NCBI GenBank assembly: GCA_031256815.1
Contig: JAIRPU010000145.1
Coordinates: 1 to 8,367 of the forward strand
Source of the DNA: Spirochaetaceae bacterium
Lineage (GTDB): Bacteria > Spirochaetota > Spirochaetia > Treponematales > Breznakiellaceae
Length of the DNA stretch: 8,367 nt
Direction of reading: 5' to 3'
The position numbers and the translations under genes were made by a program. How positions within the stretch are numbered: the first letter of the stretch is position 1; every line of letters begins with the position of its first letter. The notes beneath the pieces are model-generated. The model had not been told where the DNA came from, made no database searches, and was given only the letters and a program-made list of their open reading frames with translations. Shown one piece after another: positions 1 through 4,723 of this stretch.

Positions 1-57
1 ATCCAAGCGCGCCCGCGAAGCGGCGCGGCACAAATCGGCGGCGCGGCACAAAGCGGC
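1..57. repeat. 57-bp direct repeat, copy 1
   Basis: This segment matches 184-240 with four mismatches (positions 32, 35, 50 and 53 of this copy), and the first 31 bases are identical. The spacing is 183 bp. It contains two tandem 18-bp units (22-39 and 40-57) beginning GGCGCGGCAC. Confidence 0.9.
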
Positions 58-82
58 AGCCACCGGCCGGACGGCTCTCCCG

Positions 83-108
83 CTCGGCCTGCGCAAGCAC
101 AGGCCGAG
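83..108. repeat. Hairpin with 9-bp stem
   Basis: CTCGGCCTG at 83-91 pairs perfectly with CAGGCCGAG at 100-108, leaving an 8-nt loop. No U-tract follows. A smaller 5-bp hairpin with an AAAA loop lies just downstream at 123-136. Confidence 0.6.
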
Positions 109-149
109 GCTGGCGACAAAACCGCGCAAAAGCGCGCCTCAACCGGCAG

Positions 150-177
150 CCTGCTAAACCGTACGCGGTTTAGCAGG
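150..177. repeat. Perfect 12-bp hairpin with 4-nt loop
   Basis: CCTGCTAAACCG at 150-161 is perfectly complementary to 166-177, with a TACG loop at 162-165. No T-run follows on either strand, so it is not a canonical intrinsic terminator. It could be an RNA hairpin of an upstream transcript, a protein-binding palindrome, or a palindromic repeat unit. Confidence 0.8.
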
Positions 178-183
178 ACGTGT

Positions 184-240
184 ATCCAAGCGCGCCCGCG
201 AAGCGGCGCGGCACGAAACGGCGGCGCGGCACGAAACGGC
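184..240. repeat. 57-bp direct repeat, copy 2
   Basis: Second copy of the 1-57 repeat, offset by 183 bp. Its two internal 18-bp units (205-222 and 223-240) are identical to each other and are followed by a partial third unit to 248. The two copies diverge outside the 57 bp. Confidence 0.9.
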
Positions 241-248
241 GGCGCGGC
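205..248. repeat. 18-bp tandem repeat, about 2.4 units
   Basis: The unit GGCGCGGCACGAAACGGC occurs at 205-222 and 223-240, followed by the first eight bases of a third unit at 241-248. The partial unit runs straight into the hairpin at 241-266. Confidence 0.85.
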
Positions 249-266
249 TGGCTGGCCAGCCGCGCC
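241..266. repeat. 11-bp GC-rich hairpin
   Basis: GGCGCGGCTGG at 241-251 is the reverse complement of 256-266, with a 4-nt loop at 252-255. It lies about 30 bp upstream of the -35 element of the clpP-like gene. No T-tract follows it. Confidence 0.7.
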
Positions 267-297
267 GCGGCCGGTGGCTGCGGCGCAGGCAAAAGGC

Positions 298-326
298 TTG
301 TTTGAAAAACCGCAATACGTTATATT
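298..326 (+). promoter_or_regulatory. Sigma-70-type promoter for the clpP-DUF3842 pair
   Basis: A -35-like TTGTTT (298-303) and a -10-like TATATT (321-326, five of six consensus bases) are separated by exactly 17 bp. The expected transcription start is near 333, two bases before the ATG at 335. No Shine-Dalgarno is visible, so the mRNA may be leaderless. A T7 run (325-331) lies between the -10 and the start codon. This is motif-based only. Confidence 0.55.
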
Positions 327-334
327 TTTTTATC

Positions 335-937
335 ATGAGTATATTTTTATTGAACGGCGAAGATGATTGCGACTGTTCCCCAAAAGAAAATTCGGCGGAC
401 GCGCTTGCGGGGCGTATGCTCAAAACACGAACGGTGCTGCTTTCCGGCGAAATAAACAAAGATTTGGCCGAAAAGACGGTTCGTCAGCTGCTTTTGCTGG
501 AAAACATGGGCGAAGAACCTGTGCGCGTATTTATAGATTCGCCTGGCGGAGATGTAGACGCCGGTTTTGCGATTTTTGATATGATTCGTTTTATAAAACC
601 GCCTGTTTGGACGGTTGGAATGGGGCTTGTAGCGAGTGCTGCGGCAATTATTCTGCTTGCCTCGCCTGCGGAACAGCGCGTAGCGCTGCCTAACAGCCAT
701 TTTCTTATTCACCAGCCGCTTTCCGGAATCCGCGGTGTGGCAACTGATATAGAAATTCATGCAAGAGAGCTTGATAAGCTGCGCGAAAAAATAAACAAAC
801 TTATTGCCGGAGAGACAAATAAGTCGTTTGAACAGGTTGAAAAAGACACCGACCGTGATTATTGGATGACGGCGGAAGAAGCGCGTAATTACGGACTTGT
901 TTCAAAAGTAATAAAAACAAGAAGCGAACTTGAATAA
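335..937 (+). CDS. clpP: ClpP-family serine protease subunit (divergent paralogue)
   Basis: Predicted proteolytic subunit of the cytoplasmic Clp protease, which assembles into heptameric rings and degrades proteins fed in by AAA+ unfoldases such as ClpX or ClpA/C. The 200-aa length is typical. Family signatures run in order: SPGG oxyanion-hole motif (69-72), nucleophile Ser101 in GLVASAAA, His126 in the LIHQP motif, the TDIEIHARE helix (137-145), and Asp175 in the DRDYWMTAEEA segment, so the catalytic triad is intact. It departs from the housekeeping form: the segment after Ser101 is AAA rather than MG, and the N-terminus carries an acidic Cys-containing stretch (residues 9-14). I therefore read it as a secondary ClpP paralogue. 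I chose ATG 335 because it sits just after the predicted transcription start. A TTG at 302 would add 11 residues but overlaps the promoter. The DUF3842 gene follows directly. No unfoldase gene is in the window. Confidence 0.9.
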   Translation: MSIFLLNGEDDCDCSPKENSADALAGRMLKTRTVLLSGEINKDLAEKTVRQLLLLENMGEEPVRVFIDSPGGDVDAGFAIFDMIRFIKPPVWTVGMGLVASAAAIILLASPAEQRVALPNSHFLIHQPLSGIRGVATDIEIHARELDKLREKINKLIAGETNKSFEQVEKDTDRDYWMTAEEARNYGLVSKVIKTRSELE

Positions 938-1429
938 ATGACGGACGGAAAAACTTCGGCTTGCATTGACGAATCTGTTGAACAGAAATTCGCCCAGCGG
1001 TCTTTTAATCAGGCAAGCGCCGGACGCCGTATTTTGGTAATAGACGGGCTTGGCGGTGGGATAGGCGTTCAGCTTGTAGGCAGGCTGCGCGACAGTATAG
1101 GCGATTATGAACTGCTTGCAATAGGTACTAACGCTGTTGCCACAGAACGCATGATAAAAGCCGGCGCTTCGCGCGGGGCGTCGGGCGAAAATGCTATCCG
1201 GCAAATGGCCAAAACCGCAAACTTTATTTTGGGCCCCATTGGCATAATAATAGAAAACAGCATGATGGGCGAAATTACCGGCAGGATGAGCCAGGCAATT
1301 CTGGCTTCTCCCGCCGAACGCATACTTTTACCACTACAAAACGAACATCTTTTTCTTGCCGGCCTGGAGCCGCTGCCGCTGGCAAAGATGATAGAAAAAG
1401 CGATAGAATATCTTAAATCGCGGCTTTAA
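938..1429 (+). CDS. DUF3842 family protein of unknown function
   Basis: A 163-aa soluble protein that I recognise as DUF3842, a family with no established function that I recall from spirochaetes and clostridia. Visible conserved blocks are VIDGLGGGIG (34-43), which looks like a Rossmann-type nucleotide-binding loop, GTNAVAT (63-69), GASGENAI (80-87), and GPIGIIIENSMMGEIT (99-114). No signal peptide or membrane segment is apparent. About 29 N-terminal residues precede the first block, and they may be an extension or mean the true start lies further in. The ATG directly follows the clpP stop (TAA 935-937) with no gap, and no clear Shine-Dalgarno precedes it, so translation is probably coupled to clpP. 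A role connected with Clp proteolysis is only a guess from this arrangement. Confidence 0.82.
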   Translation: MTDGKTSACIDESVEQKFAQRSFNQASAGRRILVIDGLGGGIGVQLVGRLRDSIGDYELLAIGTNAVATERMIKAGASRGASGENAIRQMAKTANFILGPIGIIIENSMMGEITGRMSQAILASPAERILLPLQNEHLFLAGLEPLPLAKMIEKAIEYLKSRL

Positions 1430-1463
1430 TACTTAAATATTTATAGCGAATAAAAGCATTTTA

Positions 1464-1469
1464 TATAAT
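1464..1469 (+). promoter_or_regulatory. Consensus -10 box upstream of selA
   Basis: TATAAT at 1464-1469 matches the sigma-70 -10 consensus exactly and predicts a start near 1476, giving a leader of about 16 nt. The -35 position (about 1441-1446, TTATAG) is poor. An AAGGG at 1471-1475 is 16 nt from the ATG, too far for a normal Shine-Dalgarno. A 10-bp palindrome TTTTATAAAA (1480-1489) sits immediately before the start codon. Confidence 0.4.
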
Positions 1470-1491
1470 TAAGGGCGCGTTTTATAAAATT

Positions 1492-2910
1492 ATGATAGAT
1501 TCAGGTTTAAACGCCAAATTACGCTCAATTCCGGCAATGGAAGAGCTGTTAAACGCTCCCCGGGCGCTTGAATTTTATGCGTCCCTGGGAAGGGAACAGG
1601 TAAAAACAATAATTGCCTGTGTTCTTGACGAAATAAGGCGCGAGTTGTGCGCCGGCGTAGTGCCGGAGCTGCCTGTTGAAGAACTTGCATTGCGCCGCGC
1701 CGAAACCGCGCTGCAAAAAAGGGCGTTTTCTACGCTAAAGCCTGTTGTTAATGCTACAGGCGTTGTTGTTCATACAAACCTTGGACGCGCCCCGCTTGCG
1801 GCAGAGGCGCTAAACGCGGCGGGCGCTATAGCGGGGGCATACAGCACGCTGGAATATTCGCCGGAATCCGGCGGGCGCGGGCGGCGCAATGACCATATTG
1901 AATGGCTTATATGCCAGATAACCGGCGCGGAAGCGGCGCTTGCCGTAAATAACAACGCTGCCGCCGTGCTTTTGGCACTGTCGGCTGTTGCCGCAGGACG
2001 GGAGGTTATAATTTCCTGCGGGGAGCTTGTCGAAATAGGAGATTCATTTAGGATTCCAGAGATACTTGCGTTTTCCGGCGCAAAAATGCTTGCGGTGGGC
2101 TGCACAAACTCTGTGCGGATAGACGACTACCGCGCTGCCATAACGGAAAACACGGCGGTACTGCTAAAGGTACATCCTTCAAACTACAGAGTAGAAGGCT
2201 TTGTAAAATCGGTAAGCCGCGAAGCGCTTGCGGAACTTGCCGCTTCCCGCTCTCTTGTGCTAATGGAAGATTTGGGAAGCGGGCTTCTATGCCGTTTAAA
2301 AATTCCTTTTGCCGGCAGGGAACACTCCGTTAAAGACTGTCTGGAAGCGGGCTGCGATATTGTAACTTTTTCCGGCGACAAACTGCTTGGCGGCCCGCAG
2401 ATTGGGGTAATTGCCGGTTCAAAAACGTTGATAGACAAGATGAGGGGGCATCAGCTGCTGCGGGCATTGCGCGTTGATAAAATGACGCTTGCCGCGTTTG
2501 AAGCCACGCTGCGGCTCTACCTTTCCGGCAGAGAGCTGGAGATACCGGTTGTAAGGATGATAGAAGAGGACGCAATGGCCCTGCAAAAAAAGGCGCGAAA
2601 TTTATGCCGCCTGCTCCGCGAAACGGCCGCAAATGCCGGACAGAGCGCGGATTTTTCTTTTTCTGTTGTAGAGACCCGCGATGCGGTTGGGGGCGGCGCA
2701 TTTCCGGCAAACGAACTTGCTGGTTTTGGAGTTGGCGTTCGTTCTGTTTCGCGCGGAGCGGAAAGCCTTGCCGCGGCGCTGCGAGCGGCGCAAATTCCGG
2801 TTATTTCCGCAGTCCGCGAAGGGCAGGTGATTCTGCACCTGCGCGCGCTTTTGGCAGGCGATGAAAAACGAATAATCGCGGCGTTTACCGGTATGTTTGC
2901 CGGAAGCTGA
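1492..2910 (+). CDS. selA: L-seryl-tRNA(Sec) selenium transferase
   Basis: SelA is a PLP-dependent cytoplasmic enzyme that converts Ser-tRNA(Sec) to Sec-tRNA(Sec) using selenophosphate from SelD. The 472-aa length fits the bacterial family. The N-terminal helical region, with RSIPAMEELLN near residues 11-21, matches the SelA N-terminal domain that binds tRNA. The fold-type I PLP domain shows VVNATGVVVHTNLGRAPL, the NNNAAAVLLAL segment, and the Schiff-base lysine Lys297 in SGDKLLGGPQ; E. coli SelA uses Lys295. The gene ends at TGA 2908-2910, in a host expected to decode some UGA as selenocysteine. The full family length is complete at that codon, so I take it as a true stop. It stands apart from both neighbours, with 62 bp upstream and 181 bp downstream. 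No selB, selD, selC or selenoprotein gene is visible nearby. Its GC content is visibly higher than that of the lipoprotein gene. Confidence 0.95.
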   Translation: MIDSGLNAKLRSIPAMEELLNAPRALEFYASLGREQVKTIIACVLDEIRRELCAGVVPELPVEELALRRAETALQKRAFSTLKPVVNATGVVVHTNLGRAPLAAEALNAAGAIAGAYSTLEYSPESGGRGRRNDHIEWLICQITGAEAALAVNNNAAAVLLALSAVAAGREVIISCGELVEIGDSFRIPEILAFSGAKMLAVGCTNSVRIDDYRAAITENTAVLLKVHPSNYRVEGFVKSVSREALAELAASRSLVLMEDLGSGLLCRLKIPFAGREHSVKDCLEAGCDIVTFSGDKLLGGPQIGVIAGSKTLIDKMRGHQLLRALRVDKMTLAAFEATLRLYLSGRELEIPVVRMIEEDAMALQKKARNLCRLLRETAANAGQSADFSFSVVETRDAVGGGAFPANELAGFGVGVRSVSRGAESLAAALRAAQIPVISAVREGQVILHLRALLAGDEKRIIAAFTGMFAGS

Positions 2911-3028
2911 TTGCGCGCCTGCCTGCTTAGGCTAACATTCGGCGCAGTTTAAAGGCCGTTTTTTCCGGCAAAGCAAGCGAAAATTTGCCGGCACGGCGCA
3001 CAGAAATTTGCCGGCACGGCGCGCGCAA
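2911..3028. repeat. Repeat-bearing gap bounded by 8-bp inverted repeat
   Basis: TTGCGCGC at 2911-2918, immediately after the selA stop, is the reverse complement of GCGCGCAA at 3021-3028. Between them lie an 8-bp inverted pair, CCGGCAAA (2965-2972) with TTTGCCGG (2984-2991), and a 23-bp-period tandem repeat. No gene or canonical U-tailed terminator is visible. The layout (T-flanked left arm, A-flanked right arm) resembles the element at 6661-6756. Confidence 0.55.
2981..3022. repeat. Direct repeat of 19 bp with 23-bp period
   Basis: AAATTTGCCGGCACGGCGC occurs identically at 2981-2999 and 3004-3022. Either copy's TTTGCCGG can pair with CCGGCAAA at 2965-2972, so two alternative hairpins are possible. 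Confidence 0.85.
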
Positions 3029-3056
3029 AAATGGAAATAAACAAAAAGCGAAAGTA

Positions 3057-3084
3057 CTGGAAATATAAGTTTAAATTTTATATT
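3057..3084 (+). promoter_or_regulatory. Predicted promoter for the lipoprotein gene
   Basis: A -10-like TATATT (3079-3084) predicts a start near 3091, one base before the ATG at 3092. A weak -35-like CTGGAA (3057-3062) lies 16 bp upstream. No Shine-Dalgarno precedes the ATG. The -10 hexamer and its distance to the ATG closely repeat those of the clpP-like gene. Confidence 0.4.
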
Positions 3085-3091
3085 ATGAAGT

Positions 3092-4723
3092 ATGAAGTGG
3101 TTTTGTATTCCGGCGGCGCTGGTTTTAAGTGCGTGTTCGTTTGTTGGTTCTGTTGTAGAAACTACCGGCATATCCGGCCTGGTTCTATTCGACAGCCAGA
3201 TAGCTGCTCTTGGCTACAATATTAAAGCTGTTCATATATTTACGCGCGAAGGGCAGCCGATTGTTTCTGTAGAGCCGGTTGTGGTATACAAACCGCTTCC
3301 GCCCTATGTTGATTATATAACATGGGAAGCGGAAGTTCCCGCGCCGCTTGGCACTCCAATAACATTTTGGGTAGAGTTTTTTGACAGCGCTACGCGCACC
3401 GTTTATTTTGGGCAGGCGCAGGAAGACATTATTACAAACGGCAACAGCTACTGCTGGAATATAGTTTCGCTTTATATACCGATAAGAAACGAAGCAGACC
3501 TTAAATCCATTGGTTACGACCCGCGTTTTTTGCCGAATAAAAACTATATACTTTTAAATGATATTTTTCTTACAAATAAATTAACGCCGCTTTGCAGTAA
3601 CCGCATTCCTTTTTCCGGCATTTTTGACGGCAACGGGCACACTATTCATAATGTTGATTTTAACGTGGAAAACATACAGTTTGTGGGGCTTTTTGGGGTA
3701 ATAAAGGACGCATTTATAAAAAATTTTACCATTGAATTTAGCGGCACATTGTTGGAATTGGGTGGAATGAGAACCCAGTATGCAGGGATTGTGGCGGGTA
3801 TAGCGGAGAGAAGCCGTATAGAAAAAATAAGTGTTAAACGGGCAGAAACAGAGAACCCAACGCCGCTTAACATAATTAAAAGCGATACGACGGATTTTTT
3901 TTGGGGCGGCCTTGTAGGGCTGATTGCCTGCGATTATGTGGGTGCTTTTACCTACGAATCTGTTTATGTAACCATAAGCGCCTGTTCGTTACAGCTGCCA
4001 ATCTATATAACACTTAATTATTCATATAATGGACCCGGTGATCTTTTTGTTCACATAGGCGGACTTGTGGGCAGTAACGGCCCATACTACAACGCTAACA
4101 ATAACCACTGGGGAGTAGGATATTGGGAATTAATAACGCATATAGAAAAAAGCTACGCGCTGTTTGACATTGGAGTTCACTATAATTATAACCATGTAGT
4201 AGATGCAAACTATTTAAAGTTATATTTAGGTGGAATATTAGGCTCGGTAGACTCAATGGACATGAGTGGGATTAATTTAACAATAGAAGAAGTTTTTTTT
4301 GCCGGTAACATTAATGTCAACGTTATCGAAAATATAAACCAATCCATAGGGCTTGTTACTGGCGGAATTTTAGGCGGTAGCCGCAATAACCAATTTATTA
4401 ATATAGACAGAGCAATAGTGCTTACAAAGCGAATAGATTTCATTAGGGACCAGCCAGGTTCAGTCGCTAGCATGATAGCTGGATCTGTAAATCCAACGAA
4501 AACTTCTTGTAATTACGTGTATTCGGCATCAGGTTTTATAGTTAACCCGGAAGCTCTATGGCAGTCCTCCACTTCTTCGATAAACGGCCAGACAATAGAC
4601 CGCGACCAGGTTAACGAAATTTTTTTTAGAAATTCTGTATCAACCGGAGGGCTGGCATGGGATTTTCAGCGTACATGGCGGTGGAGCAGCATTAGAGGAT
4701 GTCCTGTTTTTAGATGGGAATAA
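3092..4723 (+). CDS. Predicted surface lipoprotein with GLUG-type repeats
   Basis: This 543-aa protein begins with a lipoprotein signal peptide: a positive residue at 2, a hydrophobic core, and lipobox LSAC at 12-15, with Cys15 the predicted lipidated residue. Residues of about 30-130 look like a beta-sandwich domain. From about 145 onward it shows GLUG-type beta-helix repeats: the FSGIFDGNGHTIHNV block (174-188), VGLFG (198-202), then further Gly-Gly-[LI]-[VL]-G turns in several repeats. The last stretch (WDFQRTWRW through RWE) resembles the usual end of GLUG proteins. Such proteins are generally envelope or surface exposed and may act in adhesion or ligand binding. The function here is unknown. 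ATG 3092 is chosen because the signal peptide starts there. The gene is AT-rich (4201-4260 is about one third GC) and carries three T8 tracts. It overlaps the downstream receptor gene by 10 bp. Confidence 0.85.
   Translation: MKWFCIPAALVLSACSFVGSVVETTGISGLVLFDSQIAALGYNIKAVHIFTREGQPIVSVEPVVVYKPLPPYVDYITWEAEVPAPLGTPITFWVEFFDSATRTVYFGQAQEDIITNGNSYCWNIVSLYIPIRNEADLKSIGYDPRFLPNKNYILLNDIFLTNKLTPLCSNRIPFSGIFDGNGHTIHNVDFNVENIQFVGLFGVIKDAFIKNFTIEFSGTLLELGGMRTQYAGIVAGIAERSRIEKISVKRAETENPTPLNIIKSDTTDFFWGGLVGLIACDYVGAFTYESVYVTISACSLQLPIYITLNYSYNGPGDLFVHIGGLVGSNGPYYNANNNHWGVGYWELITHIEKSYALFDIGVHYNYNHVVDANYLKLYLGGILGSVDSMDMSGINLTIEEVFFAGNINVNVIENINQSIGLVTGGILGGSRNNQFINIDRAIVLTKRIDFIRDQPGSVASMIAGSVNPTKTSCNYVYSASGFIVNPEALWQSSTSSINGQTIDRDQVNEIFFRNSVSTGGLAWDFQRTWRWSSIRGCPVFRWE
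3895..3902 (+). repeat. T8 homopolymer inside lipoprotein gene
   Basis: Eight consecutive T within the Asp-Phe-Phe-Trp codons of the lipoprotein. It is a possible slippage site, since gain or loss of one base would frameshift the remaining roughly 270 codons. Confidence 0.8.
4293..4300 (+). repeat. T8 homopolymer inside lipoprotein gene
   Basis: Eight consecutive T within the Val-Phe-Phe codons, the second such tract in this gene. The reading frame is intact here, so the sequenced state is ON. Confidence 0.8.
4620..4627 (+). repeat. T8 homopolymer inside lipoprotein gene
   Basis: Eight consecutive T within the Ile-Phe-Phe codons, about 95 bp before the stop. This is the third T8 tract in the gene. 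Slippage here would alter only the C-terminal tail and could change coupling to the overlapping receptor gene. Confidence 0.8.

Larger units (their letters stand above)
56..281. repeat. 14-bp perfect inverted repeat bracketing the region
   Basis: GCAGCCACCGGCCG at 56-69 is the exact reverse complement of 268-281. The arms enclose about 200 bp that contain the other hairpins, giving a nested palindromic layout. Confidence 0.8.
1..297. other. Gene-free GC-rich repeat region upstream of clpP
   Basis: I see no credible gene here. By hand count the first 300 bases are about 73% GC, well above the coding regions. The stretch consists almost wholly of repeats: a 57-bp direct repeat (1-57 and 184-240), 18-bp tandem units inside each copy, a 14-bp inverted repeat (56-69 with 268-281), and hairpins at 83-108, 123-136, 150-177 and 241-266. 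The weak open frames across it are low-complexity Arg/Ala-rich translations. The left edge of the window falls exactly at the start of the first repeat copy, so the region probably continues upstream. Confidence 0.8.

Noticed and set aside
1..248. CRISPR array suggested by regularly repeated units
   Set aside because: The 18-bp units abut without spacers, and the 57-bp repeats occur only twice and are unlike CRISPR repeats. No cas gene is nearby.
302..334. TTG-initiated extension of the clpP-like gene
   Set aside because: It would start inside the predicted promoter and add 11 residues that do not look like ClpP. ATG 335 gives the normal family length.
154..459. Minus-strand open frame over the repeat block and clpP start
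   Set aside because: Low-complexity Arg/Ala-rich translation derived from GC-rich repeats and the antisense of clpP; no start signal.
1430..1491. Terminator after the DUF3842 gene
   Set aside because: Only a short AT palindrome (TAAATATTTA, 1434-1443) is present; no GC-rich stem followed by a T-run.
2604..2864. Cys/Arg-rich plus-strand frame inside selA
   Set aside because: An out-of-frame shadow of GC-rich selA codons without its own start signals.
2908..2940. UGA at the end of selA as a possible selenocysteine codon
   Set aside because: The protein is already full length at this codon, and reading through adds only a short unstructured tail. No SECIS-like hairpin is positioned right after it.
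2911..3091. tRNA or selC gene next to selA
   Set aside because: No cloverleaf, TTC-loop motif or CCA end could be traced. The gap is explained by short repeats.
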